Source: Rudanella paleaurantiibacter
Lineage (GTDB): Bacteria > Bacteroidota > Bacteroidia > Cytophagales > Spirosomataceae
Reading direction: 5' to 3'
Length of the DNA: 64,000 nucleotides
Assembly (NCBI RefSeq): GCF_009184635.1
Contig: NZ_WELI01000001.1
Span: forward strand, 1,054,001-1,118,000
Below are positions 8,616 through 17,284 of the stretch, piece by piece (positions within the stretch are counted from its first letter, which is position 1; each line of letters begins with the position of its first letter). Position numbers and translations under genes: made by a program. The notes beneath the pieces were generated by a model. The model was not told where the DNA came from. It saw only the letters and a list, made by a program, of their open reading frames with translations, and searched no databases.

Positions 8616-9851
8616 TTGACGTCGTTACGCTTAACCCCGCCTGAGGGCCCTGTTCGGGCCACTATTCCGTTAGCCTCTTCCAAAAGCGAAAGCAACCGCG
8701 CGCTCATCATCAACGCCCTGACTCAGTTCAAGGGCGAGGTGCAGAACCTGGCCACCGCCCGCGATACCCAAACCATGATTCGGCTGCTGGCATCGACCGA
8801 CGAGGTGGCCGACGTACTCGATGCGGGTACGACCATGCGCTTTCTGACCGCCTATTTTGCCGCCACCGGGCAACAAAAAACCCTGACCGGCACCCCACGC
8901 ATGTGCGAGCGGCCCATTGGGTTGCTGGTTGAGGCCCTGCGAACATTGGGCGCCGACATCACGTACCTGCAAAAAGACGGTTACCCACCCCTGCGCATCA
9001 ACGGGTTTACCCCCTCAGGGGCCGACCGGGTGGCTATCCGGGGGGATGTGAGCAGTCAGTATATCTCGGCCCTGTTGATGATTGCACCCACCTTGCCTAC
9101 CGGCCTGACTATCGAGTTGACCGGCGAAGTGGGGTCGCGGCCATATATCGAAATGACGATTGAGCAGATGCGTCACTTCGGGGCGTCGGTGCAGACCGAT
9201 TGGGAAGCCCAAACGCTCACGGTAGCTCCGCAACCTTACACGCCCACTACGTTTGCGGTGGAGTCCGACTGGTCGGGGGCCAGCTACTGGTACAGTGTGG
9301 TGGCATTGGCCGAAGAAGGAAGCGAGCTGGAATTGCTCGGCCTGAAAGCTCACTCGTTGCAGGGCGATAGTGCTATTCAAACCATTATGCGGGCGTTTGG
9401 AGTCGAGAGTACCTTTACCGAGCGTGGGGTTCGGCTGACCAAAATACCCGCGCAGGAAAGCCTGACGTGGGACTATACCGGTTGCCCCGATCTGGCGCAG
9501 ACTGTAGCCGTTTGTGCCGCCATGACCGGGATTCCGCACACCCTGACGGGTATTGAAAGTCTTAAAATCAAAGAAACCGACCGCGTTTTAGCTCTCCAGA
9601 ACGAACTCCAGAAGCTCGGAGCCGAACTGGTAGAAGTAGAACCCAACACGCGTTACGAGGTCCGGCCCCTTTCCGCCGTCCCTGCCTTCTCCTCTGCTCC
9701 TTCCATTCACACCTACGACGATCACCGGATGGCGATGGCGTTTGCGCCGGTAGCTATGCGCCGGGCAGTGGTGATCGAGGAGCCGGGCGTAGTGGCCAAG
9801 TCATACCCCTCATTTTGGGATGATTTTCGGCAGGTAGCGGGTGTTGAATAA
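8616..9851 (+). CDS. aroA: 3-phosphoshikimate 1-carboxyvinyltransferase (EPSP synthase)
   Basis: The enzyme transfers enolpyruvyl from PEP to shikimate-3-phosphate in chorismate synthesis, in the cytosol. Signatures are SSKSESNRALI near the N-terminus (S3P-binding), DAGTTMRFL, MCERPIGLLVEALRTLGA, GDVSSQYISALLM, KIKETDR and the C-terminal YDDHRMAMAF. There is no ATG at the 5' end. The frame opens at TTG 8580, but the first codons coincide with a -7 promoter box. TTG at 8616 (MTSLRLTPPEGPV) lines up with the E. coli AroA N-terminus and gives 411 residues, the usual length. No other aro gene is nearby. Confidence 0.95.
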   Translation: MTSLRLTPPEGPVRATIPLASSKSESNRALIINALTQFKGEVQNLATARDTQTMIRLLASTDEVADVLDAGTTMRFLTAYFAATGQQKTLTGTPRMCERPIGLLVEALRTLGADITYLQKDGYPPLRINGFTPSGADRVAIRGDVSSQYISALLMIAPTLPTGLTIELTGEVGSRPYIEMTIEQMRHFGASVQTDWEAQTLTVAPQPYTPTTFAVESDWSGASYWYSVVALAEEGSELELLGLKAHSLQGDSAIQTIMRAFGVESTFTERGVRLTKIPAQESLTWDYTGCPDLAQTVAVCAAMTGIPHTLTGIESLKIKETDRVLALQNELQKLGAELVEVEPNTRYEVRPLSAVPAFSSAPSIHTYDDHRMAMAFAPVAMRRAVVIEEPGVVAKSYPSFWDDFRQVAGVE

Positions 9852-9868
9852 CCTCCTTGAGAACGCAC

Positions 9869-9901
9869 AAAAAAGGCTCTGCTGAACAGCAGAGCCTTTT
9901 T
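9869..9901. terminator. Bidirectional intrinsic terminator between aroA and the barrel gene
   Basis: A perfect 10-bp stem GGCTCTGCTG/CAGCAGAGCC with a 2-base loop is flanked by an A-run on the left and a T-run on the right. It can therefore end aroA transcripts (plus) and those of the converging outer-membrane gene (minus). Confidence 0.9.
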
Positions 9902-9914
9902 CGCCTTTAAAGTA

Positions 9915-9939
9915 GTCGGCAGACCATTGGTCTGCCGAC
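9915..9939. repeat. 12-bp inverted repeat next to the terminator
   Basis: GTCGGCAGACCA and TGGTCTGCCGAC face each other across a single base, 10 bp past the minus-strand stop codon at 9950. It probably forms an extra hairpin at the 3' end of the barrel gene transcript; there is no proper T-run. Confidence 0.6.
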
Positions 9940-9949
9940 CCTGAAGCTA

Positions 9950-12880
9950 TTACCGTGGGCCACCGCCACGACGGGCTCCGCCACCAGCCGGAGCGCCACC
10001 GCCCTGCTGACCACCGCCTTCGCCACCGCCACCTTCACCTTCTTTCACGTCGTCGTTGTTCACACCACGACGCCGACGGCCCTGTGGCTGATCGAAGCTC
10101 ATCTTACCCAGTCGGTAGCTAAACGTCATCCGAACGCCTGAGTTGTAGAGGCTCGTTACGCTGTTACGTGAGAAGGCACCCGGTGTTTCAGACTGCGACC
10201 GTACCCGGAATGGGTTGTTGAAGAAGTTTTCGCCCGCAATACCGATGCTGCCACGCTTGTTCTTGAAATCTTTTTTGGCTCCCAGGCTGTAGAACATAAA
10301 ACCGCCCTGATAGCCTTGTAATTGCACCTGACGGCCCCGGGCAAAGCTAAAGCCCTGGATACCCCAGCCATTTTTCAGGGTCAGGTTCGTAAACAAACGA
10401 CCCGAAATGACCAGACCCGAGTTGGTAGCCTCTACGGTTCCGCCTGTTCCGCCCGTTGGCCCTGATGGAACCTGCCCTTTCAGGTAGGCTACGTAGCTAT
10501 CAATACCACCACCGATCTGCCATTTCGAGAACAGGGTAGCGTTTCCAAACAGGTTCAGACCGTACGCGTTTTCGGTACCGATATTCTGGTACGTGGTGAA
10601 CAGGGCCGTTTGGTAAACGGGGTTGAGCACGTCGAAACCAGTTTGCACTAGTGTACTCGTGGTCACGTTGGTGATGGCGCTGTTAGAGAACCGGGCAAAT
10701 ACCGAACCGTTGATGTACACAGCTTTGATGTACGTACTACCGCTAAACTCGAAGTTGTCGTTCATCTCTGGCCGCAGGTTGGGGTTACCCTGCGTAATAT
10801 TGAGCGGGTTAGCGGCATTGATGTTCGGGTTCAGGAACTGAATACCCGGCCGCTGAATCCGGCGGTTGTAAGCCAGCTTAATCGTTTTGCCACCTTTGAG
10901 CGATTTCGAGATGTTGATGCTCGGCACCAGATTGCTGTAATCCGGAATATCGCTCAGGTTGCCGCCCTGCGCTTCGTTGTTGAAGCGGGCATTGATAAAC
11001 GTGTACTCGTACCGTGAACCTACTTTGATTGTGTACTTGGTTTTCGACTGGTAGGTGTACGAGAGGTACGTAGCGGCAATATCCTGGTTGTAATCAAGGG
11101 TGTTGCCCGCCTGGCTCGACTGGAAATTGTCGAGGTTCGGCGCGGTTGATGTCAGAAACGAGAACCGGCTGTTTACCTGCCGCATAATTCCTTTACCGCC
11201 AAATTCGATCAACTGATTCGACGCGAGCGGAGTTTGGTAATCGATCTGAATGGTCGATTCCTGGTTGTAGCTGGGGTTGATGTTGCGCTGCCGCGAGATA
11301 ATCGTTTGCAGGTCTACATTGTTCAGAATGTCGGCCGTGAAGTTGTTTTCGCGGGTGTTCCGGCTAAACTGCCCCGAAATGCTAAACTCCTTCTGGGGCT
11401 TCTCAAACGTGCGGGTGTAATCGATGTTGGCATCAACCGTGTTGGAATTGTCGCGGGTCAATACATCACGAATACCAATCAGCAGTGAGGTCGACGTAGG
11501 CAACTGGGTTTCTGTCCGTAGGTTGTCCTGCGTCGTTGTGTTGTTCCGCAAACCGAAACGTACGCTGGCGGTCAGGGCGCTGTACTTGTTGATGTCGTAA
11601 TCCCAGCTCAGGTTATACTGCCCGAAAGCACCCTGGTTGAGGGTATTAGCAATCTGGCGGGTGCTCGATACGCCAGCGGCCGTTACGGTACGCTGGGTGT
11701 TATCGAATGCTCCTTTCACGTTGTAGTTGGCGCGGCCAAAACCACCGAGGTTGAAGCCCATTTTACCCGTGCGCAGGCTACCATTCAGGGCGAGGTTGGC
11801 CCCCCGGTTACCCACCCCGGTGTCGAGGTTAAGGGTAGCGCCCTGCAAGGTGTTTTTCTTCGTAATGATGTTGATGATCCCGGCGGTACCTTCGGCATCG
11901 TACTTGGCCGAGGGCGAGGTAATCACCTCCACCGTTTTGATCATGTCGGCCGGAATCTGCTTCAGGGCGTCGGCTACGCTGCTGGCTACAATGGTCGAGG
12001 GCTTGTTATTGATCAATACCCGCACGTTGCTGCTGCCGCGCAGCGACACGTTTCCGTCCAGATCGACTGAGAGCAGGGGCACCTTCCGCATGACATCGGT
12101 AGCATCGCCCCCTTTGCTGGTCACGTCTTTTTCAGCGTTGAACACCAACCGGTCAACCTTCTCCTCAATCAGAGCGGCTTGTCCGGTTACCGTTACCTCT
12201 TTCAGGGTACGGGTTTCCGAACGGAGGTAAATAACGCCCAGGTTCAGGTCGTCGCCCCGGCGGCCAATGCGTACGCTCGGGATTGTTTTATTCTGATAGC
12301 CAATAAACGAAATCAGGACGTTGTATTCACCCACCACGGCCCGGTTGATGGTAAACCGACCTTTTTCGTCAGCGGCCGTTCCGTCGATTGGCTTGTTGGT
12401 AGCCGGATCGATAAGGGCGATGCTGGCAAACTCAACCGGTTGCCGCGAGGTGGAATCAAGAATGATACCCGTGATCTTTACGTTGCCCCGGTTTGCATTG
12501 TCGCTGCTCGTACCCGGAATAACGGGCGGAGGAGTTTGGGCCCCCATGCCGGGGAACATGCCGCCGGGGGCACCACCTGGCGCTCCGCCTGCCGGGCGTT
12601 GCCGGGGTGCACCCGTACCTGGTCCGCCCGGTTGACCTGGCCGGGCCGCTCCTGGTTGGGCTGCGCTATCGGGATTGGCCGTTACCGTCGACGGTACCGT
12701 ACCCGGAACCGGGCGCGTTGTATCGGGGCGCGCGGCCGTTGAAGCAGGCAGCGAGTCACGGACAGCACCCATGATGGCGCTCCGCCGGGTACTGCTGTCG
12801 GGCGGTGTGGCGGGTGTCGACTGGGCGAGGGCCAGGGTCGTACTACCCGTGAGTAAAAAAGCTAAAAATTCAATCTTCAT
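9950..12880 (-). CDS. Outer-membrane beta-barrel protein, TonB-receptor-like (OMP_b-brl_3 type), 976 aa
   Basis: A signal peptide (MKIEFLAFLLTGSTTLALAQ) precedes a long low-complexity Pro/Ala/Gly segment at about 20-115. Then come a carboxypeptidase-like domain (GIILDSTSRQPVEFASIALI), a plug domain with SPSAKYDAEGTAGIINIITK, and a long barrel. The SPSAKYDAEGTAGIINI plug is characteristic of the barrel family that lacks a SusD partner. The C-terminus is odd: after the last strand (RMTFSYRLGKMSF) there is a basic patch RRRRG and about 30 residues of Gly-rich tail. The start at 12880 begins the signal peptide directly. The substrate is unknown. A shorter paralogue lies at 51764-54208. Confidence 0.93.
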   Translation of the reverse strand: MKIEFLAFLLTGSTTLALAQSTPATPPDSSTRRSAIMGAVRDSLPASTAARPDTTRPVPGTVPSTVTANPDSAAQPGAARPGQPGGPGTGAPRQRPAGGAPGGAPGGMFPGMGAQTPPPVIPGTSSDNANRGNVKITGIILDSTSRQPVEFASIALIDPATNKPIDGTAADEKGRFTINRAVVGEYNVLISFIGYQNKTIPSVRIGRRGDDLNLGVIYLRSETRTLKEVTVTGQAALIEEKVDRLVFNAEKDVTSKGGDATDVMRKVPLLSVDLDGNVSLRGSSNVRVLINNKPSTIVASSVADALKQIPADMIKTVEVITSPSAKYDAEGTAGIINIITKKNTLQGATLNLDTGVGNRGANLALNGSLRTGKMGFNLGGFGRANYNVKGAFDNTQRTVTAAGVSSTRQIANTLNQGAFGQYNLSWDYDINKYSALTASVRFGLRNNTTTQDNLRTETQLPTSTSLLIGIRDVLTRDNSNTVDANIDYTRTFEKPQKEFSISGQFSRNTRENNFTADILNNVDLQTIISRQRNINPSYNQESTIQIDYQTPLASNQLIEFGGKGIMRQVNSRFSFLTSTAPNLDNFQSSQAGNTLDYNQDIAATYLSYTYQSKTKYTIKVGSRYEYTFINARFNNEAQGGNLSDIPDYSNLVPSINISKSLKGGKTIKLAYNRRIQRPGIQFLNPNINAANPLNITQGNPNLRPEMNDNFEFSGSTYIKAVYINGSVFARFSNSAITNVTTSTLVQTGFDVLNPVYQTALFTTYQNIGTENAYGLNLFGNATLFSKWQIGGGIDSYVAYLKGQVPSGPTGGTGGTVEATNSGLVISGRLFTNLTLKNGWGIQGFSFARGRQVQLQGYQGGFMFYSLGAKKDFKNKRGSIGIAGENFFNNPFRVRSQSETPGAFSRNSVTSLYNSGVRMTFSYRLGKMSFDQPQGRRRRGVNNDDVKEGEGGGGEGGGQQGGGAPAGGGARRGGGPR

Positions 12881-13028
12881 AAATTTAGCGGCCATGTGGC
12901 CCGTTGTATTCAGGTTGCCTTGTCCGTTTTGCTGTACTCCGAAAAGCAGACAATGATTCAAAATTGGTATACATTATGACGAACTCCTCGACCGAATGGG
13001 GTTAGTGGTTCGTGACGCGGATGAGCGG

Positions 13029-13775
13029 TCAGGCGGCAAACAATTCGGGTTTGCGGGCCAGTTCGGGGTAGTTGGCGGGCTCCAGCACCTCCGGAACATC
13101 GCTGGGTTCCGTGCGCGAGGTAATCCGTTTGCTGATCGAGTGGCTGTGCATCCGGCTGGCGGGGTAGGGCGTAGCCAGTAGTTCGAGGGTCTGTTTTTCG
13201 TCCAGCGACTCGTGCAGCCAGGCCTGTTCGGCTTCGGGGGTGAGCAGGCACGGCATCCGCTGCTTCGTGTTATGAATGGCGGCCAGCAACGGGTTGGCGT
13301 CGGTGGTCAGCAGCGTGTAGGTAGTAACCAACTCGCCTGATTCGGGATCGGGCCATTCGTCCCACAAACCGGCCACCGAAAATAGGGGGCTGTCGGTCGT
13401 CGTGATATAAAAGGGGTACTTTTTACTACCAATTGTATGCCACTCGTAAAAACCGGTCATCGGGATCAGGCAACGCTGCCCCTGCTGGGCGGCCGTTCGG
13501 AACGAGGGTTTCTCGAAGATACTTTCCGAGCGGGCATTGATTGTTTTGGCCCGGATCTGATCGGCATCGTCGGCCGAGCGCACCCAACGCGGAATGAGCC
13601 CCCACCGGATGTACCGAAACTGCTCGGGTTGCTGGCGGGTTAGAATGGGCCATGCCGGAAACCCGAACGCGCTGGCGTGGTACACCGGTTCCAACGTACT
13701 CCCCTTGGGGAGGGTGGCTTTAAACCGACGTTCGAGCGCGGGTTGATCCGTTATGAGCGAAGTATGATAACACAT
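13029..13775 (-). CDS. SOS-response-associated peptidase, SRAP/YedK/HMCES family (248 aa)
   Basis: SRAP proteins form a covalent thiazolidine cross-link with abasic sites in single-stranded DNA through Cys2. Choosing the ATG at 13775 puts that cysteine in place (MCYHTSL); the longer frame from 13832 would bury it. Other family marks are WGLIPRWV, TINARSESIFEKPSF (start TINARSES), RCLIPMTGFYEWH with the catalytic Glu, FSVAGLWDEW, TTDANPLLAAIHNTKQRMP and a following Leu/Thr segment. Cytosolic role in abasic-site protection. It is divergent from the flavin-type gene at 13866. Confidence 0.95.
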   Translation of the reverse strand: MCYHTSLITDQPALERRFKATLPKGSTLEPVYHASAFGFPAWPILTRQQPEQFRYIRWGLIPRWVRSADDADQIRAKTINARSESIFEKPSFRTAAQQGQRCLIPMTGFYEWHTIGSKKYPFYITTTDSPLFSVAGLWDEWPDPESGELVTTYTLLTTDANPLLAAIHNTKQRMPCLLTPEAEQAWLHESLDEKQTLELLATPYPASRMHSHSISKRITSRTEPSDVPEVLEPANYPELARKPELFAA

Positions 13776-13865
13776 GATTGACGGTCCGGTGCGGTCCGTT
13801 GAGCCGTATAAGGCACCGGGTAAGCGTAACAAGGATTAGACTTAGGTATAACAAACCAGAAAGGG

Positions 13866-14549
13866 ATGGAGTTAGAAAAGAGTTCTGACCAACCGACGAA
13901 CCCCGCATTTTTCCCGATGGATTCATTCCCCAAATCGACTGTTTCGGATACGTCCGTTCATACGACATTGACCCATATCGAACAGAAGTTCTGGGCGCAG
14001 CTGGCGTCGGCACCGGGTGAAAAAGAAAACGGATTTCAAACCCTGACGCTCGTCACGCAGTCGGACGACGGGCCGCCCGATGCCCGGATGGTTGTGTTGC
14101 GGCAGGTGGACGCCGAGCGCCGGGTGCTCTGGTTTCATACCGATCGTCGGGCGGGGAAAGTGGCTCAGCTTCGGGTTCACCCGGTGGCTACGCTCTTGTT
14201 CTGGGACCGAACTACGCAGGTGCAACTCCGCTGCCGGGTAAAGGCGCAGCTCCACACCGACGATGCCCCCGCCGACGCGCAGTGGGCGGCAACGTGGGAG
14301 GGGAGTCGCAAAATGTATCTGTCGGAACAGGAGCCGGGAAGCCCGCAGCCGGAGCCGTATCCGGGGTTTCCGCGTGAGCTGGGTGAGCGGCTACCCACCC
14401 GCGATGAGTCGGAGGCCGGGCGGGCTAATTTCGCAGCTGTGGCCTGTACGGTATTATCAATTGATTACCTCAATCTGGGCCGGGCGGGCCAAACCCGCGC
14501 CCGTTTTTCATACGACGGCGACCCCGAAGCGATTTGGTTAGCGCCTTGA
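13866..14549 (+). CDS. Pyridoxamine 5'-phosphate oxidase-family FMN-binding protein (227 aa)
   Basis: The split-barrel FMN-binding fold is indicated by RMVVLRQVDAERRVLWFHTD, the DRRAGKVAQLRVHP and ATLLFWD segments, and a C-terminal LNLGRAGQTRARFSYD. It resembles the Alr4036-like subgroup rather than canonical PdxH, since the typical PdxH C-terminal R-L-x-P motif was not seen. The ATG at 13866 gives 17 polar residues before MDSFPKSTV; the ATG at 13917 is an equally plausible start. The true substrate is unknown. The gene ends just before a MITE-like repeat. Confidence 0.82.
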   Translation: MELEKSSDQPTNPAFFPMDSFPKSTVSDTSVHTTLTHIEQKFWAQLASAPGEKENGFQTLTLVTQSDDGPPDARMVVLRQVDAERRVLWFHTDRRAGKVAQLRVHPVATLLFWDRTTQVQLRCRVKAQLHTDDAPADAQWAATWEGSRKMYLSEQEPGSPQPEPYPGFPRELGERLPTRDESEAGRANFAAVACTVLSIDYLNLGRAGQTRARFSYDGDPEAIWLAP

Positions 14550-14550
14550 G

Positions 14551-14750
14551 TGGGGGAGCGGTTTGACTACTGGCGGGGGGGCGACCACCCCCCTGCCCCC
14601 TCCTTGAACTAAGGAGGGGGAAACTTACCAGACAATCAAAGAAACCACAAGTAGTCGCTTACGTTATTCAAGATTGACGTTTTCTCCTCCCCCTCCTGTT
14701 TTTCAGGAGGGGGTAGGAGGTGGTAAAATCGGTGGTAAACCTACCCCCTA
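14551..14750. repeat. MITE-like intergenic element, copy A
   Basis: The core (14584-14724) starts ACCACCCCCC and ends GGAGGTGGT. It holds two GC-rich hairpins: CCCCTCCTT/AAGGAGGGG around 14600 and CCCCTCCTG/CAGGAGGGG around 14700. Between them is a spacer containing CTTACCAGACAATC and GTAGTCGCTTACG. Weaker outer arms, GGTTTGACTACTGGC and GGTGGTAAACCTACCCCC, flank it. The reverse complement matches copy B (19528-19852) with one spacer unit instead of three. It sits between the converging 3' ends of the FMN-protein and GH109 genes. Confidence 0.85.
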
Positions 14751-16160
14751 CACTTTAGCCTGCGTAGTGCCGCCGGTGGTCATCGAAATATCGACGGGCT
14801 TGTTTTTCTTCCAGGCTCCACGCGTAAAGTCGGGAACATCAATTGAGTTGGAGCGGTTGGCAATCGACCAGGTGCTCAGGGGCCCAATTGAACTCCAGAG
14901 GGCCGCATCGTACACGTCCTGGTCGAGCGGAAGCCCGTTGCGCAGGCAGTCAATGGTTCGCCAGTCCATCAGGAAGTCCATGCCGCCGTGACCACCCACT
15001 TTTTTGGCTACTTCGCCCATTTTTTTCACAATGGGCGGCATGTATTTGGCCTCCAAAACTTTGTATTCGCCCTCGCTCACCCAGTCGTGACTCGTTGAGA
15101 ACCGACCCGGCTCCGGGTACTTGAGCGAAACGCCTTTGGTGCCGCTCACGAGCTGAATTCGGGAGTAAGGCCGGGGCGACGACACATCGAACTGTACTAG
15201 AATCGTCTTTCCTTTTTTGGTCCGAATGGTCGAGTTGTTCATGTTGCCGTTGAACGAACGCCCGGCATAGGGTTTGTAAAAATTGTCCTGAGCGGCCAGT
15301 TCTTTGGCGCGGTCGCCGAGGCTGAAATCGTTTGTCGACATCGAGACGAGATAGTCCATTTGATCGCCCCGGTTGATGTCGAGTACCTGACAAATTGGTC
15401 CTAATCCGTGCGTGGGGTAGAGGTTACCCTTGCGTTTTGAGTTTTCTTCCAGCTCCCACATCTGGTAGAAGTGGGTCTTTGAAAACATGTAGTCCTGCAA
15501 ATTGTGGATGTAGGCACCTTCGCAGTGCACAATTTCGCCGAAATATCCCTGCCGGGCCATGTTGAGCGTCAGCAGCTCATGGAAATCGTAGCAGCAGTTT
15601 TCAACCATCATGCAGTGCTTACGGGTCTTTTCCGACGTTTCGACGAGTTGCCAGGCTTCTTCCAGCGTTTTAGCGGCTGGCACCTCCACACACACGTGTT
15701 TGCCGTGGTTCATCGAAAACAGGGCCATTGGCGTATGGTAGGCCCAGGGCGTCAGAATATACACCAGGTCGAGGTCGGTGCGCTCGGCCAGCTTTTTCCA
15801 GATATCCGCACTCCCCGAATAGGTTTGGGGGGTATGGCCTGATGCCGAAACAAGCTTTTTGGCTTTGTTTACCTGCTCTTCGCGGAGGTCGCAGAGCGCC
15901 CGGATATCCACGCCCGCGAGTTTGTTGAGCCGCTCTACCGCGCCCATGCCCCGGTTTCCGATGCCAATAATGCCTACCCGAACGGTATCTAGTTTGGGGG
16001 CTGCGTACCCCGACATATTAAACGTTTGTGGGGGCGCGTACCGGGCTTGTTCTTCAATGCGGAGCAGATCGTCGGGGGTAGCAGCAAACGCCGACAGCGA
16101 GCTGCCTGCCAGTAGACCGAGGCCGGTTTTTTTAAGGAAATCTCTGCGGTTGTTTTCCAT
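14748..16160 (-). CDS. GH109-like Gfo/Idh/MocA protein (putative alpha-N-acetylgalactosaminidase), Tat-exported
   Basis: The leader MENNRRDFLKKTGLGLLAGS is a twin-arginine signal, as expected for a periplasmic enzyme that binds NAD in the cytoplasm before export. An N-terminal Rossmann domain (VGIIGIGNRGMGAVERL) is followed by YILTPWAYHTPMALFSM, CVEVPAAKTLEEAWQLVE, the GH109-typical YPTHGLGPICQVLDINRGD, and GGHGGMDFLMDWR near the end. GH109 enzymes cleave alpha-GalNAc by an NAD-dependent oxidation/elimination mechanism. The ATG at 16160 starts the signal peptide. It follows the deacetylase-like gene by 22 bp and GH20 further upstream. Confidence 0.88.
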   Translation of the reverse strand: MENNRRDFLKKTGLGLLAGSSLSAFAATPDDLLRIEEQARYAPPQTFNMSGYAAPKLDTVRVGIIGIGNRGMGAVERLNKLAGVDIRALCDLREEQVNKAKKLVSASGHTPQTYSGSADIWKKLAERTDLDLVYILTPWAYHTPMALFSMNHGKHVCVEVPAAKTLEEAWQLVETSEKTRKHCMMVENCCYDFHELLTLNMARQGYFGEIVHCEGAYIHNLQDYMFSKTHFYQMWELEENSKRKGNLYPTHGLGPICQVLDINRGDQMDYLVSMSTNDFSLGDRAKELAAQDNFYKPYAGRSFNGNMNNSTIRTKKGKTILVQFDVSSPRPYSRIQLVSGTKGVSLKYPEPGRFSTSHDWVSEGEYKVLEAKYMPPIVKKMGEVAKKVGGHGGMDFLMDWRTIDCLRNGLPLDQDVYDAALWSSIGPLSTWSIANRSNSIDVPDFTRGAWKKNKPVDISMTTGGTTQAKV

Positions 16161-16182
16161 CGGAGTGTCGTTGAAGAGGGGT

Positions 16183-17268
16183 TTATTCGTTGAAAAGGGC
16201 ATCGCCCAGAAAAGCCGGTCTGTAACCGTTGTCGGTAGCCCATTGGACGGCTGTTAGAATCCGGTCGCGGTAATCGGGCTGATAGGCTTCGTAAAACGGG
16301 TAGAAGTATTGTTCATGCACCAGAAAATCGACGTAGGGCGGCAGGCCTGAGGGTGCATCGGCGTAGCTGTTCAGAAATGGCACAATGTCGGGCAGGTCTT
16401 TTTTGTCGAGCACTATGCTGCTCCTGACAAAGGTGATGCTCTCGCGGGTGTCGTGCCACACAAACCGCTTTTTCAGGTGCCGCCGTTGCGGTACGTCGAG
16501 GTAGTACGATACGGCCGGGAGGTCGTCGTCGACGTTGAAATACCCGAGTTGGGCTACATAGCCCGCATCGCGCATGGCCCGCGACCCCTCCATGGTGGCT
16601 TCGCCCCAGTGAATGGTGGTTACGGGGCCCATGAGGGGCTCGCCCGCAAACCGGCGGATCTCGTTCATAATCAGATCACAGTCACGGCGTACCACCTCAT
16701 AGCCAGCCGTGCGGTAGGGCATATCGGGAAATTCGGCCAGGGCATGAAAGCTGAGCCGGAGCCAATGGGCATTCTGCTGCCACTCGGCGCGGTACTTGTC
16801 CGGAAACTGCGACAGATTGAAGCCGTCGGTTTGGTAAAAAAGGTTCAGGTGAATGGGGGTGCCGTACTGCGCGTGTACCTCCCGCAGAAAACCCAGAAAC
16901 GGATTGTCGAACAGGGAGCTGTAGGTGTCCTGATTCCTGTAAATGTCGCGCAGAAACCAAATGTTATCGTCGATAGACAGGCGGTAGTGGCCCGCAAAGT
17001 TCAGCAGCCGAAACACCGTGATTCGGGCTTGCTCATTCGTCGTGTGGTCGCGGGCCACCAGCGTGTTTTTAAAGGCCGACAGGCTTACCTCGGCCGTATA
17101 GAGCCCGTTATGTTCGGTGGCAGGCTGGTCGTTAATCGTGACCGAATGTCCCGTTGGTGCCTGCACCTGCACTGGAATCAGCAGGGTGTTGCCCTGCCGT
17201 TGCCCATCGCGGGTGTGGAGCATATCGCCCTCAATGGGGTTGACAAAGTGAAGGGTTGATGTGTTCAT
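16183..17268 (-). CDS. Polysaccharide-deacetylase-like protein (361 aa)
   Basis: There is no signal peptide. The protein has a small N-terminal beta-rich segment (HSVTINDQPATEHNGLYTAE) and a central domain recalling the NodB-like fold: RLSIDDN (the DD position), NLFYQTDGFNLSQFP, WLRLSFHALAEFPDMPY, TIHWGEAT and QLGYFN. It ends in a segment (DFLVHEQYFYPFYEAYQPDY) found in related Bacteroidota hypothetical proteins. Metal-dependent deacetylation is plausible but not certain. It lies 16 bp after GH20 and 22 bp before GH109, so the three are probably co-transcribed for an N-acetylated glycan. Confidence 0.6.
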   Translation of the reverse strand: MNTSTLHFVNPIEGDMLHTRDGQRQGNTLLIPVQVQAPTGHSVTINDQPATEHNGLYTAEVSLSAFKNTLVARDHTTNEQARITVFRLLNFAGHYRLSIDDNIWFLRDIYRNQDTYSSLFDNPFLGFLREVHAQYGTPIHLNLFYQTDGFNLSQFPDKYRAEWQQNAHWLRLSFHALAEFPDMPYRTAGYEVVRRDCDLIMNEIRRFAGEPLMGPVTTIHWGEATMEGSRAMRDAGYVAQLGYFNVDDDLPAVSYYLDVPQRRHLKKRFVWHDTRESITFVRSSIVLDKKDLPDIVPFLNSYADAPSGLPPYVDFLVHEQYFYPFYEAYQPDYRDRILTAVQWATDNGYRPAFLGDALFNE

Positions 17269-17284
17269 CGGGTTGTTGAGTGGG

